Assembly: GCA_002382445.1 (NCBI GenBank)
Contig: DGAQ01000004.1
Span: forward strand, 41,339 to 94,812
Source: Porticoccaceae bacterium UBA4026
Lineage (GTDB): Bacteria > Pseudomonadota > Gammaproteobacteria > Pseudomonadales > Porticoccaceae
Reading direction: 5' to 3'
Length of the DNA stretch: 53,474 bases
Shown here: positions 34,235-42,791 of the stretch, one piece after another
Numbering within the stretch: position 1 is the stretch's first letter
How the letters are laid out: each line of letters starts with the position of its first letter
Notes under the pieces: generated by a model
Seen by the model: only the letters and a program-made list of their open reading frames with translations
Told to the model about the DNA's origin: nothing
Database searches by the model: none
Translations under genes and position numbers: made by a program

Positions 34235-34951
34235 ATGAAACAAGCGATTATTGTTGGGGCTAGTTCAGGTATTGGCTATGAACTTGCCATTCAGCTGGCC
34301 GCTTTGGGTTATCAATTAGGGTTGATGGCGCGCAGAGAAGATCGGTTAAATGAGCTGAGTGATTTATTACCAGGGGACCATTTCGTTCAAGCAACTGACC
34401 TTACCGACGCAAATAGCGCACGAGCTCAACTAGCCAGCTTAATTATACAGATGGGCGACGTAGAGTTAATCGTGGTTAATTCTGGTGTGGGTGCGTCCGA
34501 GAAGAAACTTGATTGGACTGTAGAGAGTGAAATGATTGACGTCAATGTACGTGGATTCACAGCCATGTCGATGGACGCAATGAATTATTTTGTGCAGCGC
34601 GGGGGCGGCCACTTAGTGGGGGTTTCATCTATAGCAGCACATTTTTCGGGTGGTCTAGCTCTTACTTATCATGCCACCAAAGCCTTTGTTTCCAGTTATC
34701 TCAATGGCATGCGGTCACGAGCTGCCCGTTCTGGACTTCCCATCACTATTACTACCGTTGAGCCAGGCTTTATTGACACACCTATGCTAGAGACCAAGCC
34801 CATGTGGACAGCGCCAGTTGAAAAGGCAGTTGCCCAAATGGTGAAGGCGATTATTAACAAGAAAGATCATGTCTACATAACCAAACGTTGGGCTGTGGTT
34901 GCGGGGATGTTCTATATCCTTCCCAACTGGCTGATTCGTAAGTTTGTTTGA
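34235..34951 (+). CDS. Short-chain dehydrogenase/reductase
   Basis: This 238-residue classical SDR has the cofactor motif GASSGIGYELA (residues 8-18), R35/R36/R39 after the second strand (MARREDRL) suggesting NADP(H), an active-site serine in VSSIAAH, and YHATK (catalytic Tyr and Lys). The C-terminus carries a hydrophobic end (VAGMFYILPNWLIRKFV) that could attach to the membrane. Substrate unknown. AAGGGAGAG precedes the start. Confidence 0.92.
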   Translation: MKQAIIVGASSGIGYELAIQLAALGYQLGLMARREDRLNELSDLLPGDHFVQATDLTDANSARAQLASLIIQMGDVELIVVNSGVGASEKKLDWTVESEMIDVNVRGFTAMSMDAMNYFVQRGGGHLVGVSSIAAHFSGGLALTYHATKAFVSSYLNGMRSRAARSGLPITITTVEPGFIDTPMLETKPMWTAPVEKAVAQMVKAIINKKDHVYITKRWAVVAGMFYILPNWLIRKFV

Positions 34952-34972
34952 CCACTGCTTATCTAACATCCA

Positions 34973-35689
34973 ATGTCAAGATTAATGATTAGTCGTCGCA
35001 GAGCGCTACTGATAGCGGCCGGAAAAGGTGCTGTCGATATGTTGCCATTGAGTTTGGCTGTGTTGCCTTGGGGTGTACTTTTCGGTTCTCTAGCCATACA
35101 ACGGGGCTTCAGTTGGATCGAAGCACAAATGTTTAGTGCGGTTATTTATGGTGGCGCAGTTCAGATCGTTACCGTCGAGTTAATGGCTGATGACGCCCCG
35201 CTCTTCACTATTTTATTGAGTGCCTTAGTGATCAGTTCACGGCATTTTTTATACGGCCTAACCCTGCGCGATAAGCTTAAAATTAAACCGCTTCGGTGGC
35301 GCTTGGGACTAGGGTTTTTGTTAACCGATGAGTTATTTTCCCTGTCGGGTGATCGCAGAGCCTACAAAAATAGGTTTCGTCTATATTACGCCCTAGGCGC
35401 GGGCGGCAGTTTTTATCTGGCATGGAATATTTGGACTGCTCTGGGTATTTTTGCTGGCTCTAGGCTACCAGATTTAACTAGTCTTGGCCTCGACTTTGCT
35501 ATAGCGGCAACCTTTATTGCTCTGGTGGTGCCTGAGATAAAAACGTTTGCCACTTTTGTTTGTGTTCTGGTCTCAGCTTGCTGTTCCTTAGTTTTCTCTG
35601 TGTATGAATTCGACCTAGGATTGGTCAGCGCCGCTTTGTTGGGTATGTTTGCCGGCTTTGTTACCCAAAAATGGAGGCTTAAAAAATGA
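34973..35689 (+). CDS. azlC: AzlC family branched-chain amino acid exporter, large subunit
   Basis: This 238-residue inner-membrane protein has the AzlC pattern: LPLSLAVLPWGVLFGSLAIQRG, then AVIYGGAVQIVTVELM, ISSRHFLYGL and LLTDELFSL. AzlC works with AzlD as a two-component exporter of branched-chain amino acids. The 3' end overlaps azlD by 4 bases (ATGA), giving a coupled pair. Confidence 0.93.
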   Translation: MSRLMISRRRALLIAAGKGAVDMLPLSLAVLPWGVLFGSLAIQRGFSWIEAQMFSAVIYGGAVQIVTVELMADDAPLFTILLSALVISSRHFLYGLTLRDKLKIKPLRWRLGLGFLLTDELFSLSGDRRAYKNRFRLYYALGAGGSFYLAWNIWTALGIFAGSRLPDLTSLGLDFAIAATFIALVVPEIKTFATFVCVLVSACCSLVFSVYEFDLGLVSAALLGMFAGFVTQKWRLKK

Positions 35690-35997
35690 CCCTTACCACG
35701 ATATTACTTCTGGCTGCCATCACCTTTACCACCCGCTATTTATTTCTCGAGGGCAAACTGCCAGTGCGTCTTGCACCCAACATAAAACAGTTATTGAGTT
35801 ATAGTGCCCCGGCGGTATTAAGTGCTATCTGCCTACCTATTATCTTTATTCACGACCAGCAACCCAACTGGGCTATGTCAAATTCTTATCTCTGGGGTGG
35901 CGTCGCTGCGACAATCGCTGCTTATAAAACTAACAATGTTTATTGGACGGTAGTCATCGGGTTTTGTGGGTTTTTTTTAAGCGGTAGCTATTTTTAA
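35686..35997 (+). CDS. azlD: AzlD family branched-chain amino acid exporter, small subunit
   Basis: This 103-residue protein has about four membrane segments with AzlD features (TFTTRYLFLEGKLPV, SYSAPAVLSAICLPIIF, WGGVAATIAAYKTNN). It is the partner of AzlC encoded directly upstream, and the ATGA overlap supports balanced synthesis of the two subunits. Confidence 0.9.
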   Translation: MTLTTILLLAAITFTTRYLFLEGKLPVRLAPNIKQLLSYSAPAVLSAICLPIIFIHDQQPNWAMSNSYLWGGVAATIAAYKTNNVYWTVVIGFCGFFLSGSYF

Positions 35998-36097
35998 CTG
36001 GGCAACAGGTTTATTTAGAACGCCCTAGTCACTAAAGTTAATGTGCTGAGGCGCTCTGCTTGTTAAACTTTCGACCAAATTGACAAGGGCAAAGATT

Positions 36098-37240
36098 ATG
36101 ATTCCAAGACAACTCTATGATTCTGACCACGAGATGTTCCGTGATTCGGTACGCAGATTCCTTGAGACCGAAGCCATGCCACAGCATGAGCAGTGGGAAA
36201 AAGACGGGATGGTTAGCGATGATATCTGGCTGAAAGCGGGCGAGCAGGGATTTTTGTGCCCTATGGTGCCTGAGAAGTATGGCGGAGTAAGCACAGACTT
36301 TCGCTACAACTGCATCGTTAATGAAGAGATCGCTCGCTCAGGCTGTACCGGGCTGGGCTGGACATTACATAATGATATTTCGGTACCCTACATCGTTCGT
36401 TATGGCAGTGATTATCAAAAGGAGAAATATTTACCGCGGTGTGTATCTGGTGAGTTGATCACAGCGATCGCAATGACTGAGCCAGGCGCTGGCTCTGATA
36501 TACAAGGGACCAAGACAACAGCCGTGCTCGATGGTGATCACTATATTTTAAATGGCTCTAAAACCTTTATTACTAATGGCCAGAAAGCAGGGCTAGTGAT
36601 AGTGGTTGCAAAGACAGATACAACAGCGGGCTCAAAAGGCATTAGTTTATTCTTAGTAGAAGCCGATTTTCCTGGATTTAGCAAAGGTAAAAATCTTCAA
36701 AAGCTGGGTTTAAAAGCACAGGATACCTCCGAGCTATTTTTCCAAGACGTCAAGGTGCCTAAAGAGAACCTACTTGGGGAAGAGGGGCGTGGCTTTATCT
36801 ATCTTATGCAGGATTTACCTCAAGAGCGGCTGTCTATTGCAGTGGGGGCCGTTGCAAATGCTCAGGCCATAATGGAAGCTACCGTGACCTATACCAAGGA
36901 TCGCAAAGCGTTTGGTAGCTCCGTGGCGTCCTTTCAAAATACGCAATTTAAACTTGCTGAATTGGCTGCAGAAGTTACCAGTGCTGAAGTTTTTTCTGAT
37001 CGCTGCACCGAACTATTATTAGAGGGTAAGTTAGATACGGTAACCGCCTCGAAGTTAAAATTACTGACCACTGATCTGCAATGTAAAGTGGCTGACGAAT
37101 GTCTTCAGCTCCATGGTGGCTGGGGTTATATGTGGGAATATCCAGTCTGTCGTGCATTTGCTGACTCGCGAGTACAACGAATCTATGGCGGTAGTAACGA
37201 GATTATGAAGCTTATTATCTCGCGAGATTTAATGAAGTAA
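36098..37240 (+). CDS. Acyl-CoA dehydrogenase, long-chain type
   Basis: This FAD enzyme carries out the first step of beta-oxidation. The product from ATG 36098 has 380 residues, with AMTEPGAGSDIQGTKTTA, FITNGQKAGLVIVVAKT, KLGLKAQDTSELFF, LPQERLSIAVGAVANAQ and RIYGGSNEIMKLII. The usual medium-chain-type catalytic Glu near the C-terminus is replaced by Gly (YGGSNE). A Glu in the LPQERL segment matches the position used by long-chain and isovaleryl-type enzymes. AAGGG lies 8 bases before 36098, so the upstream TTG at 36080 is rejected as start. A terminator follows. Confidence 0.93.
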   Translation: MIPRQLYDSDHEMFRDSVRRFLETEAMPQHEQWEKDGMVSDDIWLKAGEQGFLCPMVPEKYGGVSTDFRYNCIVNEEIARSGCTGLGWTLHNDISVPYIVRYGSDYQKEKYLPRCVSGELITAIAMTEPGAGSDIQGTKTTAVLDGDHYILNGSKTFITNGQKAGLVIVVAKTDTTAGSKGISLFLVEADFPGFSKGKNLQKLGLKAQDTSELFFQDVKVPKENLLGEEGRGFIYLMQDLPQERLSIAVGAVANAQAIMEATVTYTKDRKAFGSSVASFQNTQFKLAELAAEVTSAEVFSDRCTELLLEGKLDTVTASKLKLLTTDLQCKVADECLQLHGGWGYMWEYPVCRAFADSRVQRIYGGSNEIMKLIISRDLMK

Positions 37241-37289
37241 GTAGATTAAAAGCGAGTAGGATTTTAACAACTAATTCGCTGTACTTTAT

Positions 37290-37312
37290 ATGCCCCTTTG
37301 CAGGGGCGTTTT
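37290..37312 (+). terminator. Rho-independent terminator after the acyl-CoA dehydrogenase gene
   Basis: GCCCCT (37292-37297), loop TTGC, AGGGGC (37302-37307), then GTTTT. It lies 51 bases after the dehydrogenase stop and just before the convergent thioredoxin-fold gene. Confidence 0.8.
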
Positions 37313-37326
37313 ACTAAAAGGTTTTG

Positions 37327-37901
37327 TTAGGGATTTAGGCGGTCTAATACTTGTTGCAACTGCGCCGAGCTGGGTTGCTGTTTATAGTCTTCACCAATAT
37401 AGAACCACTGCACTACGCCTTGGTCATCGAGCAATATCATGGCCGGGTGGGGTAGTTCTTCATCGCGACGAATGCCATATAAATCCGTTACTTCGAGATT
37501 GGCATCGGACAGGAACTGATAGGGCCGGTCCATTCGATCAGCCATTTTCTGCATACCGCCTGCGTCCTCTGGGCTAATAGCCAGTACTTGATAGCCGCGT
37601 TTTTCGAGTTCCGGCAACATGCTTTGAATATCTTGTAAATGGCCGATACAGAATGGACACCAGTGGCCGCGATAGAAAATCATTAAAACCTTGTTGCCAC
37701 GCAACTGGGAAAGTTTCACCCAGTCACCATTCAGGGATTGCAGGGTAAAATCGGGTGCTGGCAAACCCACCTGCAGTTTTACACTGGAGACATCGGTAAA
37801 CCCATTTTCAGAGGTAATTGCCTGTTGCGGCACAGAGGCATTTTCACAAGCAGCCAGCAGTACAAGCGTGCACAGAATGGTTAAATGAGTTTTATCTTCA
37901 C
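37327..37901 (-). CDS. Thioredoxin-fold redoxin, probable lipoprotein, with a one-base frameshift in the signal peptide
   Basis: The main frame (open from the previous stop down to 37327) encodes an AhpC/TSA-like redoxin: GLPAPDFTLQSLNGDWVKLS, then MIFYRGHWCPFCIGH with a CPFC active site. Directly upstream in the same frame lies LTILCTLVLLAACENAS, a textbook lipobox signal peptide, but that frame has no ATG, GTG or TTG before it. The first start codon inside the frame is GTG at 37833, which has no Shine-Dalgarno and would discard the signal. A GTG at 37901, preceded by AAGGA with 8-base spacing, starts VKIK in the -1-related frame and hits a stop within 7 codons. One extra A in the AAAA run (37890-37893) would join both into a perfect lipoprotein. 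Either a sequence error, a mutation or frameshifting is implied. Confidence 0.75.
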
Positions 37902-37932
37902 GATATTTATCCTTAAGTTGGTTAGTGAATCT

Positions 37933-38667
37933 TCAGTCTTTGTAGGTTGGGTCGATCTTATCGATAATGCGTACTAAAGCTTTAAACTCCAACTCTCCCG
38001 CTGGACCGCCTACAGACTGCATAGACATGAGTTGTTCGGCTTTGGCTATGATCTCATCCCCTACTGGGATAAGAGCCTTGCCAGAAGCATCACTTGCGAC
38101 TTGAACTTCACATGACCTTTGCAGCACCCACATATTATGAAACGCCTCGGGAATCGATCTGCCGCAGGTTAGCAAACCGTGGTTACGGAGTATCAACATG
38201 CTTTTGTCCCCCAGATTAGCAATTAACCGCGACTTTTCATCGTCCATAACGGTAATGCCTTCAAAGTCATGGTACGCCACTCGATTGTGTAACAGTGCAG
38301 AGTAAAAATTGTCATTGCGCAACCCTTCTTGGGAGCAAGCTACCGCCATACCCGCGTTCGTATGAGTGTGAGTAATACAGTTTACGTCATGCCTTACGCC
38401 GTGAATGGCCGTGTGAATAATTATTCCTGCAGGGTTCACTGCGTAGTCCGTGTCTTCAACTATATTACCTTGGATATCCACCTTAACCAGATTAGAGGCT
38501 TTGACTTCGCTATAGTGAAGTCCGTAGGGATTGATCAAAAAATGCTCTTGGTCGCCAGGTAGTTTAACCGTAATGTGGTTGTAAATAAGTTCGGTCCAAC
38601 CCATGTAATCGAAAATTCGGTAGCAGGCTGCAAGTTCTACGCGAAGTTGTTGTTCTGTTTTGTCCAT
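37933..38667 (-). CDS. Class II aldolase/adducin family protein
   Basis: This 244-residue protein is of the class II aldolase fold (fuculose-phosphate-aldolase-like). It has the zinc-site histidines in CITHTHTNAGMA, a third in LRNHGLLTCG, and the N-terminal YNHITVKLPG and FLINPYGLHYSEV. Members act on sugar phosphates or related hydroxy-acids, or are non-enzymatic adducin-like proteins; the substrate is unknown. Its stop is 31 bases upstream of the GTG of the redoxin gene. It lies head-to-tail with the PhnA-like gene with no gap. Confidence 0.87.
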   Translation of the reverse strand: MDKTEQQLRVELAACYRIFDYMGWTELIYNHITVKLPGDQEHFLINPYGLHYSEVKASNLVKVDIQGNIVEDTDYAVNPAGIIIHTAIHGVRHDVNCITHTHTNAGMAVACSQEGLRNDNFYSALLHNRVAYHDFEGITVMDDEKSRLIANLGDKSMLILRNHGLLTCGRSIPEAFHNMWVLQRSCEVQVASDASGKALIPVGDEIIAKAEQLMSMQSVGGPAGELEFKALVRIIDKIDPTYKD

Positions 38668-39246
38668 TTAGCTTGCCCTCTTTACGAATTCTGTGAGTAT
38701 CACAATCTGTGTGCCCTTAACTCGGCCTTCAAGTTGTTTGGGATTGTTTGGCACCAAAGAGATGTTGCGCACTGCGGTGCCGCGTTTGGCGGTAAAGCTC
38801 GTTCCTTTTACGGCTAAATCTTTTGTTAGTGTGACTGTATCACCTGCCACAAGGAAAGCACCATTGCTGTCTTTATGCTCGGTCACCCGTTCATCATAGT
38901 CACCGCTCACCAACGTTGCCCAGGTCATAACCTCATCTTCCAGATACATCATATCGAGTAGGTCTTGGGACCAACCTTCCTCCCTAAGTCGACTGAGGAT
39001 ACGCCAGACCACAACCTGGACTGCAGGCACTGAGCTCCACATGCTATCGTTTAAACAACGCCAGTGGCTTACTTCAGTTTTATTGTGGTCTGTCAGTTGA
39101 TCATTGCAGGCATGACAGACCAGAATATTATGGCCTGGAGACTCGTCATTGTATGGTGCTACTGGGTAACTGCACAACGGGTCTGTGACAGAGCAAAGCT
39201 CACACTTTGAATCGCTGCGGGTCTGTAGTTCAGAGTCTATAGCCAT
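38668..39246 (-). CDS. PhnA-like zinc-ribbon protein
   Basis: This protein is similar to PhnA family proteins: an N-terminal zinc ribbon (KCELC ... VCHAC) and a C-terminal SH3-like PhnA domain (VAGDTVTLTKDLAVKGTSF, AVRNISLVPNNPKQLEGRV, IVILTEFVKRAS). Despite the name, PhnA is not needed for phosphonate use, and its role is unclear. The frame extends upstream to ATG 39303, but ATG 39246 (MAIDSELQTRSDSKCELC) gives the usual beginning, about 192 residues. No strong Shine-Dalgarno decides between them. The stop is adjacent to the start of the aldolase gene. Confidence 0.82.
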   Translation of the reverse strand: MAIDSELQTRSDSKCELCSVTDPLCSYPVAPYNDESPGHNILVCHACNDQLTDHNKTEVSHWRCLNDSMWSSVPAVQVVVWRILSRLREEGWSQDLLDMMYLEDEVMTWATLVSGDYDERVTEHKDSNGAFLVAGDTVTLTKDLAVKGTSFTAKRGTAVRNISLVPNNPKQLEGRVKGTQIVILTEFVKRAS

Positions 39247-39326
39247 AAAGCGGATACTTTTATTGTTAATTTGGTAGCTTATTATAACCATCGATACTGG
39301 CATGCGGTCTAGTTAATGCATCTGAG

Positions 39327-40310
39327 TCAGCAATTTATTAGAGCCTCTGCTGCTGCCCAGCCAGATAAAACAGCACCTTCGACTCGCGGGCCAGCAAAGG
39401 CATCCCCTGCAAATATCAGGGGAGGGAGGGATGTGTGCTCGCTGGCTAACATGCAACTATGCTCGTCCATGACGATTGGCTTACTGTAACGCCAGCGGTG
39501 GACTTGAAATTCAAGCACATTGGCGCCTAGATAGGGTTTGGCCGCGGCAATCAGCTTTTTAGCAACCAAGTTGCGATCATAATCAAGGTACTTGGCACTA
39601 AACGCAGCGCTACCATGAATGGTGATGGCGGGAAGGCTAGAGACGCCTTTCTGTTGATTATCGCTGATCCACGCTATGGGACCCACGTCGAGCATGAGAG
39701 CACCGGGTGATGAAATGTTACTCGGACCATCTAGAATCGCCATTACCGCGATACAACTTTCATAAACAATACGATTTAGACGGGCACACTTATCGTTGGG
39801 CAGTTGAGTATTGCCCGTTGCGAGCAATTCTATCGTCTGGGGCGCTGGAGAGGTAATAATCATAGAGTCCGCAGAAACAGAGGCGCCATTATCAAGTATT
39901 GCTATCCAGCCGTTATCTTCGTGGCCAATTGCGGTAACCCTAGTGGCCCTAAGAATATCTATGCCCTGCGCCATATATTTTGCAATGGCAGTCATAGTGG
40001 GGACACCCCTGTATCTGACGTGGCTGTTGGGTTGTCCAGTAACGCTGGAGTACCATGGTTCAGCTACACCGGCATCAACCCACTTATTAACCTGTTCAAC
40101 AAACCTCGGCTGTCGAGTGGTCATAAATTGAGCGCCATGATCAAAGGTAGCACCACCTATGCGACGTCCAGCTAAGCGTCCGCCAAGGCCGCGACCTTTA
40201 TCGACCACTAGCACTCTATAACCTGCAAGCTGTAGCTCATTAGCGGCGCTTAAACCTGCAAGGCCGGCACCAATAATTAAAACATCTGGATTGTAACTAG
40301 GTGAGGTCAT
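39327..40310 (-). CDS. Renalase-like FAD-dependent amine oxidoreductase
   Basis: This 327-residue flavoprotein has an N-terminal dinucleotide-binding motif DVLIIGAGLAGLSAANEL, then VVDKGRGLGGRLAGRRIGGA and FDHGAQFMTTR. This is the bacterial renalase/NAD(P)/FAD-dependent oxidoreductase pattern. The C-terminal FAD contact is LIFAGDAFAGPRVEGAVLSGWAAAEAL. Relatives oxidise aberrant forms of NAD(P)H, but the substrate here is inferred from family only. The gene is 10 bases downstream of the small DUF2256 gene and probably in one transcript with it. Confidence 0.88.
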   Translation of the reverse strand: MTSPSYNPDVLIIGAGLAGLSAANELQLAGYRVLVVDKGRGLGGRLAGRRIGGATFDHGAQFMTTRQPRFVEQVNKWVDAGVAEPWYSSVTGQPNSHVRYRGVPTMTAIAKYMAQGIDILRATRVTAIGHEDNGWIAILDNGASVSADSMIITSPAPQTIELLATGNTQLPNDKCARLNRIVYESCIAVMAILDGPSNISSPGALMLDVGPIAWISDNQQKGVSSLPAITIHGSAAFSAKYLDYDRNLVAKKLIAAAKPYLGANVLEFQVHRWRYSKPIVMDEHSCMLASEHTSLPPLIFAGDAFAGPRVEGAVLSGWAAAEALINC

Positions 40311-40320
40311 CGGTTGTGTC

Positions 40321-40476
40321 TTATGGTAAGTTTTTGGATGAATCTTTTTTGCAGCGCATTGAGCAGAATTGTACCTCGTTCCAACAGCGCGCCCATTTCT
40401 TGTGCCAGTTAAACGGACGCTGGCAAGCTAAGCTAATTTGAGTCAGTAGCTTAGCTTTTTTACGCACAGCAGGCAT
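40321..40476 (-). CDS. DUF2256 domain protein (51 aa)
   Basis: ATG at 40476 opens a frame of 51 codons that ends in TAA at 40321-40323. The product contains the DUF2256 pattern: CQRPFNWHKKWARCW, then VQFCSMRCKKD. It is a small zinc-ribbon-like protein with conserved cysteines (C18, C31, C38, C42) and the aromatic WHKKW core. It fits between the dioxygenase stop (8 bases upstream) and the flavoprotein start (10 bases downstream), as expected for an operon gene. DUF2256 proteins often neighbour FAD enzymes or photolyases. Function unknown. Confidence 0.85.
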   Translation of the reverse strand: MPAVRKKAKLLTQISLACQRPFNWHKKWARCWNEVQFCSMRCKKDSSKNLP

Positions 40477-40484
40477 AGGTAGAT

Positions 40485-41315
40485 TTAGGCCGCGGTTAAG
40501 ACCGAGCCCGCCAGAGTAATACGATGCATAAGCCTTGCGTGACCCTGATAGTCATTGTTGGCTAGATGCCAGGTGCATCTATTGTCCCAAAAAGTAACCG
40601 ACCCCGGCAACCAGTTAAAGCTGCAAGTAAACTGGGGCTGAATGACATGAGCATAGAGCTCGTCTAGCAAGGTGCGGCTTTCAGTAAAATCCCAGCCTTC
40701 AATCTGGATAGTGTGGCCAGGGTTCACATAAAGTACCCTGCGACCGCTTTCTGGATGAATAATCACTACTGGGTGGGTCGCATCACCAACACGATCCATA
40801 CCACCAAGTTGTTCAGAGAGGTCAGTCAGACGATATAGACCATTTTCACCATAGAGATGAGTATTTGAATGCACAGCGCGTAAGTTTGCGATACGTTGCT
40901 TAAGTTCTGTTGGCAGAGCATCGTAGGCCGCCGCAAGATTAGCAAACTGAGTATTGCCGCCTATCTCTGGTACCCTGCGGGCAACTAAAATAGACCCCAT
41001 CGCAGGGATATCATCATAGGAATGATCTGTATGCCAGCCGCCGCCAATATTGGTTTGTTGGGTTTTCTCTTTGCGCACTTCGGCTATTTGAGGAAAATCG
41101 TCGGTCGTTTTAAAGAATTTATTGATAACGATACGGCCAAAGCGATTAGCAAATTTCAGGTGTTGATCTGGGGTTAAGTCTTGGTCACGAAAAAAGAGCA
41201 GGCCGTATTTTGCAAACAGCGCTCTCAGTTCAAGTAACTCATGATTGCTCATCGTTGCTAACTGCAGGTCACTTACAACAGCGCCGCAATTTTCAGAAAA
41301 GGCAGTAACGTTCAT
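40485..41315 (-). CDS. TauD/TfdA family Fe(II)/2-oxoglutarate dioxygenase
   Basis: This 276-residue non-heme iron dioxygenase has the facial triad H95, D97 (GGGWHTDHSYDDIP) and H250 (NRCTWHLANND), followed by R261/R265 (GHARLMHRITL) for 2-oxoglutarate. The N-terminal GLLFFRDQDLTPDQHLKFA is typical. It may act on a sulfonate, a phenoxy-acid or another small substrate; the genes around it do not tell which. It is 18 bases downstream of gatB and upstream of the DUF2256 gene. Confidence 0.92.
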   Translation of the reverse strand: MNVTAFSENCGAVVSDLQLATMSNHELLELRALFAKYGLLFFRDQDLTPDQHLKFANRFGRIVINKFFKTTDDFPQIAEVRKEKTQQTNIGGGWHTDHSYDDIPAMGSILVARRVPEIGGNTQFANLAAAYDALPTELKQRIANLRAVHSNTHLYGENGLYRLTDLSEQLGGMDRVGDATHPVVIIHPESGRRVLYVNPGHTIQIEGWDFTESRTLLDELYAHVIQPQFTCSFNWLPGSVTFWDNRCTWHLANNDYQGHARLMHRITLAGSVLTAA

Positions 41316-41333
41316 AGGTACACACTTTTTTGG

Positions 41334-42791
41334 CTACAAAAGCTCATTGAGTTTTTGCAATAATATTTGGTTAACCTGCTGTGGATTAGCTTGACCTCTT
41401 GATGCTTTCATTATCTGCCCCATAAAGCCGCCGAGTTTTTTCTTACGCTTATTTTCATCGCTAGCAATAAAGTCTTCAACCATGGCTGGGTTTACTTCTA
41501 AAACATCACTAACCATTTTCTCAAGAGCAGCGTTGTCAGAGACCTGTTTTAGACCTTTTGCTTCGATAATTTCATCAGCATTACCTTCACCTTGCCACAT
41601 AGCTTCGAACACCTGCTTGGCCATTTTACCAGAAATACTATTGTCAGCAATACGCAGGATCATTCCAGCAAGTAACTCGGCAGAAACGGGACTCTCAGTA
41701 ATGCTAAGATCTGCATGGTTGAGCGCGGCACTCAACTCTCCCATTGTCCAGTTGGCGGCCATTTTTGGATGGCTAGCATTAGCGGCTACGCTTTCGAAAA
41801 AATTTGCTGTATTGGCATCACTGCTAAGAATACCTGCATCGTACTTAGATAGAGCGTACTGCTCTACAAACCGTGCTTGCCTAGCATCAGGCAGTTCTGG
41901 GAGTGCGCGTCGCAATTTTTCGATAGTGTCGTCACTCACAATTACCGGCAAAAGGTCTGGGCAGGGAAAATATCGATAATCATTAGCTTCTTCCTTGCTA
42001 CGCATGGCTTTGGAAACCTTCGTCTCTCCATTGTACAGGCGCGTTTCTTGCTTTACAGTCCCACCGTCTTCAATTAGATCAATTTGTCGTTCTACTTCTT
42101 TTTCGATGGCTTCTTCCATGAACTTATACGAATTGAGGTTCTTCGTTTCGGTTCGCGTGCCCAACGTGGTCGAACCCATTGGGCGTACAGAGACATTGAC
42201 ATCAAAACGCATACTACCTTGAGACATTTTCCCGTCACAGATACCAATTGAGGTCACGATGCTGTGCAGTTTTTTAGCGAAGGCGACGGCCTCTTCAATG
42301 TTACGCATATCGGGTTCAGAGACTATTTCAATTAATGGTGTTCCGGCGCGGTTGAGATCAACGCCGGATGATCCATGAGGTAAGTCACCTTCATGGATTG
42401 ATTTTCCGGCATCTTCTTCAAGATGAGCATGGTGGATACGGATAGATTTAGTGCTGCCATCAGCCAATTGAATCGCTACCTCACCTCGTCCAACGATGGG
42501 TTTCTCTAGTTGAGTGGTTTGGTAGCCCTTTGGTAGATCGGGATAAAAATAGTTTTTTCTCTCAAATATAGAAATTTTCCCAATTTCAGCATTGATTGCC
42601 AATCCGAACATTATCGCGTAGTGCACGGCTTGTTCGTTTAGCGCGGGCAGGGTGCCTGGCATTGCTAAGTCAATGGCGCAGGCTTGAGTGTTGGGTTCGG
42701 CGCCAAAACTGGTGCTTGCCGCAGAAAATATTTTGGTTTTAGTGGCTAGTTGCACATGCACTTCAAGGCCGATGACGGTTTCCCAATTCAT
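41334..42791 (-). CDS. gatB: Asp-tRNA(Asn)/Glu-tRNA(Gln) amidotransferase subunit B
   Basis: GatB is the kinase and tRNA-binding subunit of the GatCAB amidotransferase, which converts mis-acylated Glu-tRNA(Gln) and Asp-tRNA(Asn). The 485-residue protein starts with WETVIGLEVHVQLATKTKIF. It has FYPDLPKGYQ, HLEEDAGKS and EANDYRYFPCPDL, and ends in a YqeY-like tail domain with LGGFMGQIMKAS. Its start overlaps the gatA stop by 4 bases. A full length and intact motifs indicate a functional enzyme. Confidence 0.97.
   Translation of the reverse strand: MNWETVIGLEVHVQLATKTKIFSAASTSFGAEPNTQACAIDLAMPGTLPALNEQAVHYAIMFGLAINAEIGKISIFERKNYFYPDLPKGYQTTQLEKPIVGRGEVAIQLADGSTKSIRIHHAHLEEDAGKSIHEGDLPHGSSGVDLNRAGTPLIEIVSEPDMRNIEEAVAFAKKLHSIVTSIGICDGKMSQGSMRFDVNVSVRPMGSTTLGTRTETKNLNSYKFMEEAIEKEVERQIDLIEDGGTVKQETRLYNGETKVSKAMRSKEEANDYRYFPCPDLLPVIVSDDTIEKLRRALPELPDARQARFVEQYALSKYDAGILSSDANTANFFESVAANASHPKMAANWTMGELSAALNHADLSITESPVSAELLAGMILRIADNSISGKMAKQVFEAMWQGEGNADEIIEAKGLKQVSDNAALEKMVSDVLEVNPAMVEDFIASDENKRKKKLGGFMGQIMKASRGQANPQQVNQILLQKLNELL

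Noticed and set aside
41482..41979. Open frame of 165 codons on the plus strand inside gatB
   Set aside because: No recognisable domain, low-complexity Ser/Ala/Leu content, and fully within a highly conserved gatB.
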